Notes under the pieces: generated by a model
Told to the model about the DNA's origin: nothing
The model's input: only the letters and a program-made list of their open reading frames with translations
Database searches by the model: none
In this document: positions 7,814 through 15,048 of the stretch, piece after piece
Layout: each line of letters opens with the position of its first letter
How positions within the stretch are numbered: the first letter of the stretch is position 1
Translations under genes and position numbers: made by a program
Assembly (NCBI GenBank): GCA_021200075.1
Contig: JAJQGZ010000135.1
Span: 1-25,026, forward strand
DNA: 25,026 bases
From: Clostridiales bacterium
GTDB taxonomy: Bacteria > Bacillota > Clostridia > Oscillospirales > Acutalibacteraceae
Direction: 5' to 3'

Positions 7814-8182
7814 TTAAAGAACTTCCGGAGCGAGTGAAAGAATCTTCATATAATCCTTTTCGCGAAGCTCACGGGCCACCGGGCCGAAGATACGGGTTCC
7901 TCGAGGAGTTTTATCCTCTCTTATAATTACGGCAGCGTTTTCGTCAAAGCGAATATACTGACCGTCGTCACGGCGTACACCTTTAGTTGTACGAACGATG
8001 ACTGCTTTAACAACTTCGCCCTTTTTAACCATACCGCTGGGCGCCGCTTTCTTTACGGTTGCTACGATTACATCGCCGATATTTGCATATCTTCTGCCTG
8101 AACCGCCGAGCACTCTGATGCAAAGAAGCTCTTTAGCGCCTGTGTTGTCTGCGACTTTAAGGCGACTTTCCTGTTGTATCAC
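7814..8182 (-). CDS. rplN: Large-subunit ribosomal protein L14, GTG start
   Basis: L14 binds 23S rRNA at the subunit interface and forms bridge B8. I place the start at the GTG at 8180-8182, giving 122 residues (MIQQESRLKVADNTGAKELL at the start), exactly the family length. An ATG 11 codons upstream would add an atypical MLFCSTKEENA. AAGGAGG lies 8 nt before the GTG and would be inside the coding region of the longer form, which supports the GTG. The protein ends EKDYMKILSLAPEVL, as expected. It follows rpsQ after a 92-nt gap. Confidence 0.97.
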   Translation of the reverse strand: MIQQESRLKVADNTGAKELLCIRVLGGSGRRYANIGDVIVATVKKAAPSGMVKKGEVVKAVIVRTTKGVRRDDGQYIRFDENAAVIIREDKTPRGTRIFGPVARELREKDYMKILSLAPEVL

Positions 8183-8274
8183 AGCATTTTCCTCCTTCGT
8201 ACTGCAAAATAACACTTTGCTAAGTTGCAGTTATTATTTTATTAATCTTAATTATATCGTATATATCGTAACGA

Positions 8275-8529
8275 TTATTTAGCCTTTTCAATTATTTCAA
8301 CAACACGCCATCTCTTGTCCTTGCTGTAAGGACGGCACTCCATAATGAGAACCTTGTCGCCGACACCGCAATCGTTATTTTCGTCGTGAGCCTTATACTT
8401 AACTGTACGATTTACGATTTTATTGTAAAACGGGTGACGAACTCTGTCCTTTATTGTTACAACAACGGTCTTATCCATCTTGTCGCTTGTTACAATACCT
8501 ACTCTCGTCTTTCTGAGGTTTCTTTCCAT
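8275..8529 (-). CDS. rpsQ: Small-subunit ribosomal protein S17
   Basis: S17 is an early-binding 16S rRNA protein with an OB fold. The 84-residue product opens ERNLRKTRVGIVTSDKMDKT and has the conserved VVTIKDRVRHPFYNKIV (about 23-40), a KAHDENN segment, and ECRPYSKDKRWRVVEII near the C-terminus. It lies 17 nt after rpmC. An unusually long AT-rich gap follows before rplN. Confidence 0.98.
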   Translation of the reverse strand: MERNLRKTRVGIVTSDKMDKTVVVTIKDRVRHPFYNKIVNRTVKYKAHDENNDCGVGDKVLIMECRPYSKDKRWRVVEIIEKAK

Positions 8530-8546
8530 TTACAGTTACCTCCTTC

Positions 8547-8750
8547 TCAAGAACCGGCTTTTTCAAGTTCGATTTCTCTCTCTACCGTTTTGATACGAGC
8601 GATATCTTTCTTGACTGCTTTGATTCTCATAGGGTTGTCGAGCTGATTGATAGCCTGCTGAAAATGAAGATTGAAAAGCTCTTCTTTAAGCTCTGCAAGC
8701 TTCTTTGTTCTCTGCTCTGCGGAAAGAGCTTTGATCTCTGATGCTTTCAT
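8547..8750 (-). CDS. rpmC: Large-subunit ribosomal protein L29
   Basis: L29 lies by the exit of the peptide tunnel next to L23, where trigger factor and SRP dock. The 67-residue all-helical product has the family pattern: MKASEIKALSAEQRTKKLAE, then LFNLHFQQAINQLDNPMRIK, then the conserved KKDIARIKTVERE. Its ATG overlaps the rplP stop as TAATG, so coupled translation with rplP is likely. Confidence 0.97.
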   Translation of the reverse strand: MKASEIKALSAEQRTKKLAELKEELFNLHFQQAINQLDNPMRIKAVKKDIARIKTVEREIELEKAGS

Positions 8751-9175
8751 TACTGCTCGCCTCCCTCTTCTTCTTTCTTAACAAACTTGCATTTTACGGG
8801 AAGTTTGTTGGCGGCAAGACGCATAGCCTCACGAGCCGCCGACTCTTCAACACCGCCGAGTTCAAACATAACTCTGCCCGGTTTAACTACTGCTACCCAG
8901 TAGTCAAGATTACCTTTACCTTTACCCATACGGGTGTCGGCAGGTCTTGCAGTTACGGGCTTGTCGGGGAAAATCTTAATCCATACCTTACCGCCACGCT
9001 TTGTATAACGTGTCATGGCGATACGGGCAGCCTCTATCTGTGCTGCGGTTATCCATGCCGGCTCTGTGGTCTGAAGACCGTACTCACCGTAGGTTACCTT
9101 ATTGCCTCTTGAAGCAACGCCAGTCATACGACCTCTATGCTGCTTTCTGTGCTTTACATGCTTTGGTAAGAGCAT
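8750..9175 (-). CDS. rplP: Large-subunit ribosomal protein L16
   Basis: L16 lies near the A-site tRNA elbow and is needed for late 50S assembly. The 141-residue product opens MLLPKHVKHRKQHRGRMTG and carries AARIAMTRYTKRGGKVWIKI (about 49-68), then FPDKPVTARPADTRMGKGKG, all diagnostic. Both ends overlap neighbours by a TAATG: its start with the rpsC stop and its stop with the rpmC start. rpsC-rplP-rpmC therefore form a tightly coupled translational unit. Confidence 0.98.
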   Translation of the reverse strand: MLLPKHVKHRKQHRGRMTGVASRGNKVTYGEYGLQTTEPAWITAAQIEAARIAMTRYTKRGGKVWIKIFPDKPVTARPADTRMGKGKGNLDYWVAVVKPGRVMFELGGVEESAAREAMRLAANKLPVKCKFVKKEEEGGEQ

Positions 9176-9870
9176 TATTTTCTTCCCCCTTCCCTGCGGT
9201 TATTCCTGTAATTTCTTTTCTTATTACGGGATTCACGGAGTACCTCGCCCTGATAAATCCAGGTCTTTACGCCGATTTTACCGTAAGTGGTGTTAGCCTC
9301 TGCAAAGCCGTAATCAATATCCGCACGGATTGTCTGAAGAGGAATTGTACCCTCTTTGTATGTTTCCGAACGGGCGATTTCAGCGCCGCCGATTCTGCCG
9401 GAAACCATAACCTTAATACCACGAGCGCCGAGTCTCATAGTATTCCTGATAGCTCCCTTTACGGTTCTTCTGAAGCTTACACGCCTTTCAAGCTGCTGAG
9501 CGATGCTCTGCGCAACGAGTGTTGCGTTGAGGTCGGGCTGCTTGATTTCAACAATATTAATAAATACCTCGTCGGAGGGTTTGCCGAGCTTCTTGGCACA
9601 AATGTCCTTGAGCTTGTCAATCTCCGCTCCCTGCTTGCCGATTACCATACCGGGCTTAGCGCAGTGGATGTTTATTCTTACTCTCTTGACATCTCTTTCA
9701 ATCTCAATTTTGGGAACACCTGCGCCGTAGAGCTTTTTGAGAAGATACTTACGAAGATTGTAGTCCTCTACAAGAGTATCTCCGAATTCGTCCTTCTTGG
9801 CATACCAACGGGAGTCCCAGTTTTTGATGACGCCGACTCTCAGGCCGGTTGGATTACATTTCTGTCCCAT
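9175..9870 (-). CDS. rpsC: Small-subunit ribosomal protein S3
   Basis: S3 lines the mRNA entry channel and contributes to the ribosomal helicase activity. The 231-residue product opens MGQKCNPTGLRVGVIKNWDS. It contains a type 2 KH domain (about 40-110) with the loop MVIGKQGAEIDKLK, and ends with a second domain including GVKTWIYQGEVL and a basic Arg/Asn-rich tail. It lies 19 nt after rplV and overlaps rplP by 1 nt. Confidence 0.98.
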   Translation of the reverse strand: MGQKCNPTGLRVGVIKNWDSRWYAKKDEFGDTLVEDYNLRKYLLKKLYGAGVPKIEIERDVKRVRINIHCAKPGMVIGKQGAEIDKLKDICAKKLGKPSDEVFINIVEIKQPDLNATLVAQSIAQQLERRVSFRRTVKGAIRNTMRLGARGIKVMVSGRIGGAEIARSETYKEGTIPLQTIRADIDYGFAEANTTYGKIGVKTWIYQGEVLRESRNKKRNYRNNRREGGRK

Positions 9871-9889
9871 TTAACTTTTCCTCCCTTTC

Positions 9890-10228
9890 TCAGTCTTCCG
9901 TTTCCGAAACGGTAATTGTGATATGTGATGTTCTTTTATTGATTCTGTAGGCTCTGCCCTGCGCTCTTGCCTGAATCCTCTTGAGTGTGGGACCTGCGGT
10001 TGCGTTGCAGTAGCTTACAACAAGCCTTGATACATCCATATTGTAATTGTTCTCAGCATTTGCCATTGCCGATTTGAGAACCTTCATAACAGGCTCGCAA
10101 GCAGCTTTGGGTGTGTACTGAAGAATAACCATCGCCTTATCGGCAGGCTGATTTCTGATAAGATCAAGAACAATCTGCACCTTTCGGGGAGATATACGGA
10201 CATAAGTCGCTTTTGCTGTTGCTTCCAT
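9890..10228 (-). CDS. rplV: Large-subunit ribosomal protein L22
   Basis: L22 contributes a hairpin to the peptide exit tunnel wall and is a site of macrolide-resistance changes in other bacteria. The 112-residue product opens MEATAKATYVRISPRKVQIV. It has the beta-hairpin segment PTLKRIQARAQGRAYRINKR (about 78-97) followed by THITITVSE. It follows rpsS by 17 nt. I see no insertion or deletion in the tunnel loop. Confidence 0.98.
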   Translation of the reverse strand: MEATAKATYVRISPRKVQIVLDLIRNQPADKAMVILQYTPKAACEPVMKVLKSAMANAENNYNMDVSRLVVSYCNATAGPTLKRIQARAQGRAYRINKRTSHITITVSETED

Positions 10229-10245
10229 AATAATTTTCCTTTCGA

Positions 10246-10518
10246 TTACTTAGATGTCTTGGAGCCTGCGTGACCCCTGAATGTTCTTGTCGGCGCAAAT
10301 TCGCCGAGCTTGTGTCCTACCATATCCTCCGTAACATATATGGGAACATGCTTTCTTCCGTCGTGAACAGCAAATGTGTGTCCTACAAATTCGGGGAAGA
10401 TTGTTGAACTTCTCGACCAGGTCTTAATAACCTGCTTATCGCCCGAAGCGTTAAGAGCTTCTACTTTCTTATAAAGGCTTTCTTCTACATAAGGGCCTTT
10501 CTTTGTGCTTCTACTCAT
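10246..10518 (-). CDS. rpsS: Small-subunit ribosomal protein S19
   Basis: S19 is in the 30S head, bound to S13, and makes intersubunit bridges. The 90-residue product opens MSRSTKKGPYVEESLYKKVE, has WSRSSTIFPEFVGHTFAVHD (about 34-53) and HKLGEFAPTRTFRGHAGSK (about 69-87). These are the standard S19 blocks. It lies 22 nt after rplB. Confidence 0.98.
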   Translation of the reverse strand: MSRSTKKGPYVEESLYKKVEALNASGDKQVIKTWSRSSTIFPEFVGHTFAVHDGRKHVPIYVTEDMVGHKLGEFAPTRTFRGHAGSKTSK

Positions 10519-10540
10519 AGGTTAATCTTCTTCTTTCCTC

Positions 10541-11374
10541 TTACTTGCCGTTGCGACGGCGAACGATCATTTTATTGGACGCCTTTTTCTTGTTGCGGGT
10601 CTTGTATCCGAGAGCAGGCTTGCCCCAAGGAGTACACGGGCCGGGACGACCGATAGGTGACTTACCCTCACCACCGCCGTGCGGATGGTCGTTCGGGTTC
10701 ATTACAGAACCACGAACCGTAGGTCTCCAACCCATATTACGCTTACGACCTGCTTTGCCGAGCTTAACATTGGCGTGATCGTTATTGCCTACAACGCCGA
10801 CTGTTGCCATACAATCCTTAGGTACATTACGAAGCTCGCCAGATGGAAGTCTGAGCAGAGCGTACGGCCCTTCGAGAGCCATAAGCTGTGCGCTGTTACC
10901 TGCCGAACGGGCAAGCTGTGCGCCGTTGCCGGGATAAAGCTCAACATTGTGAACAATTGTACCTACCGGCATATCCTTGAGCGCAAGTGCGTTGCCGGAA
11001 ACTATATCTGCATTCGGGCCCGACATAACGGTGTCCCCGATTTTGAGACCCTCGGGAGCTATGATATAGCTCTTTACGCCGTCTTCGTACTGAATAAGTG
11101 CGATATGTGCGCTTCTGTTGGGGTCATACTCGATAGTGAGAACCGTTGCCGGAATATCGAGCTTATTTCTCTTAAAATCAATTACACGGTACTTTCTTCT
11201 GTTACCACCACCACGGTGACGAACCGTGATTCTTCCGTAAGAGTTACGACCTGATTTCTTATTGAGCGGTTCAAGAAGAGATTTTTCAGGTGCAACCTTT
11301 GAGATAGAAGAATAATCAACTACCGACATATTTCTCCTTGACGGAGTGGTCGGCTTATAATTCTTTATTGCCAT
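10541..11374 (-). CDS. rplB: Large-subunit ribosomal protein L2
   Basis: L2 is a primary 23S rRNA binder needed for subunit joining and for peptidyl-transferase activity. The 277-residue product opens MAIKNYKPTTPSRRNMSVVD. It has the RHRGGGNRRKYRVIDFKRNK segment (about 52-71) and the C-terminal signature MNPNDHPHGGGEGKSPIGRP (about 225-244), which includes the functionally important histidine. It is preceded by an unusual 157-nt gap after rplW and has a GGAG site just upstream. Confidence 0.98.
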   Translation of the reverse strand: MAIKNYKPTTPSRRNMSVVDYSSISKVAPEKSLLEPLNKKSGRNSYGRITVRHRGGGNRRKYRVIDFKRNKLDIPATVLTIEYDPNRSAHIALIQYEDGVKSYIIAPEGLKIGDTVMSGPNADIVSGNALALKDMPVGTIVHNVELYPGNGAQLARSAGNSAQLMALEGPYALLRLPSGELRNVPKDCMATVGVVGNNDHANVKLGKAGRKRNMGWRPTVRGSVMNPNDHPHGGGEGKSPIGRPGPCTPWGKPALGYKTRNKKKASNKMIVRRRNGK

Positions 11375-11531
11375 TATTATTTTATCTCCTTTTCGGATAA
11401 CTTTGCGAAAGGATGGCGCCTTTCATACCTCATCATCCAAAATACTCTGCCGTATCGGCGGCTATTATCGGCGGCTATTGCGGCTATTAATATAGTATAT
11501 ATAATCTATAAATATCCATCCGTTACGGTCG
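11375..11531 (-). other. 157-nt spacer between rplW and rplB with small hairpin
   Basis: This is the longest gap inside the ribosomal cluster. On the transcribed strand it holds an AT-rich stretch (11491-11512), a 13-bp tandem repeat (11454-11488), and a 6-bp hairpin GAAAGG/CCTTTC (11407-11424) before the rplB site. A 14-codon ORF starts at the ATG in the GAGGTATG at about 11428 and ends inside the rplB ribosome-binding region, but I see no evidence that it is translated. AT-rich hexamers resembling -10 boxes occur, but none has a credible -35, so I do not call a promoter. Confidence 0.5.
11454..11488. repeat. 13-bp tandem repeat, 2.7 copies
   Basis: On the plus strand the unit ATCGGCGGCTATT occurs perfectly at 11454-11466 and 11467-11479. 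It is followed by a truncated copy GCGGCTATT at 11480-11488 that lacks the first four bases. The array lies in the rplW-rplB spacer and is GC-rich between AT-rich flanks. Its role is unknown. Confidence 0.9.
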
Positions 11532-11828
11532 TTACATCATATCGTTGAAGAATTCAATATCCTTTGAATCCTCGGTAAGTGTTACTATTGCCTTTTTCCA
11601 AGAAGGAGTGTAGCCTACATTAACACCCTGGCGGCGCTTTTGACCGCGTACGTTCATTGTGTTAACCTTAGCAACCTTTGTGCCGGGGAATACTTCTTCA
11701 ACAGCCTTTGCTATCTCAATCTTGTTAGCGTCCTTGGCAACCTTAAAGGTATATTTTTTAATCATAATGCCGACCATCAATTCCTCGGTGATTATAGGCT
11801 TAAGGATAATATCCTGAGCAACTTTCAT
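11532..11828 (-). CDS. rplW: Large-subunit ribosomal protein L23
   Basis: L23 is at the tunnel exit and is the docking site for trigger factor and SRP. The 98-residue product opens MKVAQDIILKPIITEELM and contains the conserved YTFKVAKDANKIEIAKAVEE (about 27-46) and KVNTMNVRGQKRRQG (about 58-72). The usual family motif is ITEKS; here it reads ITEEL, a mild variation. Its ATG overlaps the rplD stop as TAATG, so coupling to rplD is likely. Confidence 0.97.
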   Translation of the reverse strand: MKVAQDIILKPIITEELMVGIMIKKYTFKVAKDANKIEIAKAVEEVFPGTKVAKVNTMNVRGQKRRQGVNVGYTPSWKKAIVTLTEDSKDIEFFNDMM

Positions 11829-12451
11829 TATGCGTATACCTCCTCGATTTTTTTTGCCGCATCTTTGAGGACGATAAATGAATCGCAGTTAAGTATATCA
11901 TACACGCAAATTGTATTTGCCGTAACAACCTTAACACCCTCTATATTGCGGGCACTCTTGTAAACCTTTTCGTCAACCTCGTTTGTAACGATAAGAGTTT
12001 TCTTAGCGGCTTTAAGCTTGGCAAGAATTTCAACCATTACTTTGGTCTTTATCTCCTCAAGTTCAACCTTGTTGAGAACCATCATTTCGCCTGCGGCTAC
12101 CTTTGATGAAAGAGCCGATTTGATTGCGAGCTTCTTAACTTTCTTATTGAGGTTAACTTTATACTTCCTCGGCTTCGGTCCCAAAGCGACACCGCCGTGA
12201 GTCCACTGAGGACTTCTTGTCGAACCCTGACGGGCACGACCCGTACCTTTTTGCCTCCAGGGCTTTGCTCCGCCGCCGCTTACCTCTGAACGAGTGAGAG
12301 TTGACTGCGTACCCTGACGCTGATTGGCAAGATAGCTTACTACGGCGAGATGCATTGCACTCTCGTTCGGCTTGATGCCGAATACCGAATCAGCAAGCTC
12401 TAACTTTGAAGTTTTCCTGCCTTCTTGGTTATAAACCTGAACCTGTGCCAT
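11828..12451 (-). CDS. rplD: Large-subunit ribosomal protein L4
   Basis: L4 contributes a loop to the peptide tunnel and, in gammaproteobacteria, represses the S10 operon by binding its leader. The 207-residue product has the tunnel-loop segment VSGGGAKPWRQKGTGRARQG (about 57-76), followed by STRSPQWTHGGVALGPKPRK, both diagnostic. It lies 17 nt after rplC. Whether it regulates the leader seen upstream of rpsJ cannot be told from sequence. Confidence 0.98.
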   Translation of the reverse strand: MAQVQVYNQEGRKTSKLELADSVFGIKPNESAMHLAVVSYLANQRQGTQSTLTRSEVSGGGAKPWRQKGTGRARQGSTRSPQWTHGGVALGPKPRKYKVNLNKKVKKLAIKSALSSKVAAGEMMVLNKVELEEIKTKVMVEILAKLKAAKKTLIVTNEVDEKVYKSARNIEGVKVVTANTICVYDILNCDSFIVLKDAAKKIEEVYA

Positions 12452-12468
12452 TATTATCTCTCCTTTCG

Positions 12469-13101
12469 CTAAGCTTTGACTGCGTCTGCGATAACAACGA
12501 TTCCGCCCTTAGGCCCGGGAATTGCGCCCTTAATCGCAATAAGATTATTTTCCGCATCTACTTTCGCAATGGTAAGATTCTGAACCGTAACCGACTCGTG
12601 ACCGTAATGACCTGCCATTTTCTTGCCCTTGAATACTCTTGAAGGACTTGAGCAGGCGCCCAGGGAACCCTGGTGACGGTGGTTAGGGCCGGTACCGTGC
12701 GACATTCTGAGCCTGGAGAAGTTCCAGCGCTTGATTGCGCCGGCTGTTCCGTGACCCTTGCTTGTTCCTTTTACATCGACCGTTTCGCCGACTGCGAATG
12801 TATCTGCTTTGAGGATATTTCCTACCTCAATACCGTCGATGCTCTCAAGGCGAAATTCCTTAAGAGTTTTTTTAGGAGCGACATCTGCCTTATCGAAGTG
12901 ACCCTTCATAGGCTTGTTTACTCGTGATGCTTTAACATCACCGAAGCCTACCTGGATTGCCTGATAGCCGTCGTTCTCCACTGTCTTAATCTGAGTTACG
13001 GTACATGGCCCTGCTTCAACGACTGTAATGGGAATTACCTTTCCGTTTTCGTCAAAGATCTGAGTCATACCCAACTTCTTGCCGATAAGACCTTTTTGCA
13101 T
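12469..13101 (-). CDS. rplC: Large-subunit ribosomal protein L3
   Basis: L3 is a primary 23S rRNA binder whose extension approaches the peptidyl-transferase centre. The 210-residue product opens MQKGLIGKKLGMTQIFDENG and has the conserved centre RMSHGTGPNHRHQGSLGACS (about 131-150), with FKGKKMAGHYG just after. It follows rpsJ by 58 nt, and a stable-looking hairpin lies in that gap. GGAGG lies 8 nt before the ATG. Confidence 0.98.
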   Translation of the reverse strand: MQKGLIGKKLGMTQIFDENGKVIPITVVEAGPCTVTQIKTVENDGYQAIQVGFGDVKASRVNKPMKGHFDKADVAPKKTLKEFRLESIDGIEVGNILKADTFAVGETVDVKGTSKGHGTAGAIKRWNFSRLRMSHGTGPNHRHQGSLGACSSPSRVFKGKKMAGHYGHESVTVQNLTIAKVDAENNLIAIKGAIPGPKGGIVVIADAVKA

Positions 13102-13127
13102 AGTTTATTTCCTCCTTTTGGCTATTG

Positions 13128-13143
13128 GTTGGCTTTCGCCAAC
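13128..13143 (-). promoter_or_regulatory. Hairpin with GAAA tetraloop before rplC
   Basis: The transcribed strand reads GTTGGCGAAAGCCAAC, a perfect 6-bp stem with a GAAA (GNRA-type) loop. It ends about 26 nt before the rplC start, with GGAGG in between. There is no U-run, so it is not a terminator. It may stabilise the mRNA or take part in regulation of rplC; this is inference. Confidence 0.55.
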
Positions 13144-13159
13144 ATAACCTCGACGGCGA

Positions 13160-13474
13160 TTAGAGCTTAATCTCTATTTCAACGCCTGCCGGGAGCTCAA
13201 GACTTGTCAGAGCTTCAACAGTTTTGTTTGAAGGTCTGAGAATGTCGATGAGTCTTTTGTGAGTTCTCTGTTCGAACTGCTCACGGCTGTCCTTGTACTT
13301 GTGAACGGCTCTGAGTATTGTAATCTTCTCGATTTCCGTGGGAAGTGGAATCGGCCCGTTTACCTGTGCGCCCGTTCTCTTGGCGGTTTCAACAATCTTT
13401 TCCGCCGCCTGGTCTACAAGGCTGTGATCATAGCCTTTGAGCCTGATACGAATCTTGACTTTACTTGCTGCCAT
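13160..13474 (-). CDS. rpsJ: Small-subunit ribosomal protein S10
   Basis: S10 is in the 30S head and also acts as NusE in transcription antitermination with NusB. The 104-residue product opens MAASKVKIRIRLKGYDHSLV. It has GPIPLPTEIEKITILRAVHK (about 40-59) and ends with ALTSLELPAGVEIEIKL, all family signatures. It is the first gene of the cluster, preceded by a leader of about 330 nt and a consensus promoter. GGAGG lies 8 nt before the ATG. No tuf, fusA, rpsG or rpsL gene precedes it. Confidence 0.98.
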   Translation of the reverse strand: MAASKVKIRIRLKGYDHSLVDQAAEKIVETAKRTGAQVNGPIPLPTEIEKITILRAVHKYKDSREQFEQRTHKRLIDILRPSNKTVEALTSLELPAGVEIEIKL

Positions 13475-13807
13475 TTTATTTCCTCCTGAAAATTATGGTG
13501 CGAGTACCGATTTACACCACGCACCCGTGTGTTTCTACCGCTTGTGTAAATAATTCCGAATGAACTCATCATTCGGACGCAAAATGGCACACCTCTGCGT
13601 ACGCAAGCCGCAGATACCCGTGGTTCCTATCGGTTCGGACAATTAATAGAAATCGTCCTCATTTCGCCCGGTTTAAAATCGGACATACTCCGTATGAATT
13701 ACCGCCTTGGGTTAAAGACGCAACCTCATACATCATCGCATATCTACCGTGAAGCAGGAAGTACCACATATATAAATAATTATATATAATACGCCCTTTT
13801 CACACGC
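13475..13807 (-). promoter_or_regulatory. Long structured 5' leader of the S10 operon (candidate regulatory RNA)
   Basis: From the predicted start near 13807 to the rpsJ ATG there are about 330 nt without a gene. Several helices are visible on the transcribed strand. A 9-bp stem with a 3-nt bulge joins 13756-13767 to 13620-13628. Inside it lies a bipartite helix (13726-13731 with 13692-13697, and 13722-13725 with 13710-13713) and an 8-bp hairpin at 13637-13658. Downstream are hairpins at 13594-13614 (6 bp), 13556-13576 (8 bp, perfect) and 13511-13550 (outer 7 bp). None is followed by a U-run. The folding is visible; a role in autoregulation is inference from the known leaders of other r-protein operons. 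Confidence 0.6.
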
Positions 13808-13813
13808 CTATAT

Positions 13814-13842
13814 ATTATATATCGCAAGAGTGTGCTTGTCAA
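13814..13842 (-). promoter_or_regulatory. Consensus sigma-A promoter of the S10-spc-alpha cluster
   Basis: On the minus strand TTGACA (13837-13842) and TATAAT (13814-13819) are separated by exactly 17 nt: a perfect match to the housekeeping consensus. Immediately upstream (13843-13870) is an A-rich tract, resembling an UP element. The predicted transcript starts near 13807. Very strong, as expected for ribosomal protein genes. Confidence 0.92.
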
Positions 13843-13870
13843 GCATTTTTTATATTTTTTTTGCTTTGTG

Positions 13871-14036
13871 CAAAGTGATGAAATTTCGGGCAAAAATTCG
13901 TTGAAATTGCACAAAAACAAATATTGTGCTTTACCGTTGTGAATTACCGCTCACACCACAATATATGGATTTTGCCGACAGCAACTGCCTGTAAAATTAA
14001 TAATAAATTTATAAAAATAAAACCATTTATATAAAT
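13871..14036. other. AT-rich non-coding stretch upstream of the S10 promoter
   Basis: About 165 nt between the S10 promoter and the end of the fic pseudogene. I see no gene. An imperfect inverted repeat, TGTGA-N8-TCACA at 13938-13955, and a GCACAA/TTGTGC pair at about 13908-13929 are present. Neither has a U-run that would make it a terminator for the fic transcript. Confidence 0.5.
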
Positions 14037-15028
14037 TTAAACCTTTACATATCTTTGATTTTTGCTGTTTGGTTTATCGGGAATTGTCATTTTTACAACA
14101 CCTCGCTCAAGTGCGGGGTTCATATAGTTTTTTCTGAATGTTTCTTTAGATTTCAAACCGAGCTTTGCCATTATTTCATTTGCGGAATATGAAATATCAA
14201 ATTCCATAACATCAAGCATTTTTATAACATAGCTTGAAAGTAATTCGCTATTGAGTTTAAATTGCCCTATTATTCATCAAGTGCATTATCAATTTGTTCA
14301 AGCATAAATTCAATAAAAATATTTGAATTGCCGTTTGTATGGCACTTTGATATTGCTTCATAATATCCGTCTTGGAATTTTTCTATTTGACTTTCGATAG
14401 GGATATATTCAAATACACTTTTCCATTTTGTTAAAATTGCGCTGTGCCAAAGCCTTGCCATTCTTCCGTTTCCGTCCGAATACGGATGAATAAACACAAA
14501 TTCATAATGGAATACCGATGATAAAATCAGCGGATGAATATTATCCTTTTCTCTGTTCATCCAGTCAAGAAGCTGAGCCATCAAATCCGGTACAAGTGTT
14601 GCAGGCGGAGCCATAAAGATACATTCATCGCCGCTGAATACACCCTCTTCGCCTTTGCGAAAAGTACCCGACTCATCAACAAGATACTTTGTCATAACAG
14701 CGTGCATAGCGTTAAGCTCGTCAATACTGTAAGGATTTATTGACGCTAATTTTTCATATGCATCATATGCGTTTTTAACCTCTTATATTTCTTTCTTCTC
14801 GCCAAGCACCGAATGTCCGTCAATGACATCACGCACCTGAGAAAGCGACAGCGAATTTGCCTCAATCTTTAATGACGAATGAACCGAACGAATCCTGTTG
14901 TTCTTTCTCAAATGAGACTTTGACTGCAAATTATTTTGAAAATTAATATTTCCGATTTTTTCCGAAATACTGCTTACATATGACAACATTTTGTTAGTTA
15001 TTTCAAAAGGCGGTGTATAATTTTCCAA
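14037..15028 (-). pseudogene. Fic-domain protein (AMPylator-type), broken by one stop and one frameshift
   Basis: Intact relatives transfer AMP or another phosphate-containing group to protein hydroxyls. The pieces read as one protein of about 330 residues. The N-terminal part carries SSLKIEANSLS, close to the inhibitory helix motif S-x3-E-G/N. The core has the catalytic HPYSDGNGRMAR, and the C-terminus resembles a winged-helix domain (YSANEIMAKLGLKSKETFRK). Lesions: an in-frame TAA at 14783-14785, probably from CAA, and a shift at about 14270-14274 best explained by loss of one A in GATGAAATAATA. I prefer the TTG at 15026-15028 as start because AGGAG lies 7 nt upstream; the GTG at 15037 abuts that site. 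The promoter looks intact. A restart at ATG 14707 lacks a ribosome-binding site. Confidence 0.88.
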
Positions 15029-15048
15029 ACCGATCACTCCTATTCAAC

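Noticed and set aside
9001..9915. 304-codon open frame on the plus strand opposite rpsC and rplP
   Set aside because: It is antisense to highly conserved ribosomal genes, has no ribosome-binding site and shows no recognisable domain; a codon-bias shadow.
10679..11254. 191-codon open frame on the plus strand opposite rplB
   Set aside because: Antisense to a conserved L2 gene; no supporting signals.
11386..11430. 14-codon ORF before rplB as a regulatory leader peptide
   Set aside because: Only a weak GAGG is adjacent to its ATG, and there is no codon pattern suggesting attenuation.
11491..11512. Internal promoter in the AT-rich patch before rplB
   Set aside because: TATACT and TATATT hexamers occur but none has a -35-like hexamer at 16-18 nt.
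13938..13955. TGTGA-N8-TCACA inverted repeat resembling a CRP or lac-type operator
   Set aside because: Spacing does not fit the CRP site, it lies more than 100 nt upstream of the S10 -35 box, and there is no regulator gene nearby. Probably chance in AT-rich DNA.
14270..14707. A separate short functional Fic protein starting at ATG 14707
   Set aside because: No ribosome-binding site before this ATG, and the upstream frame continues in register through the TAA, which fits a split gene better.
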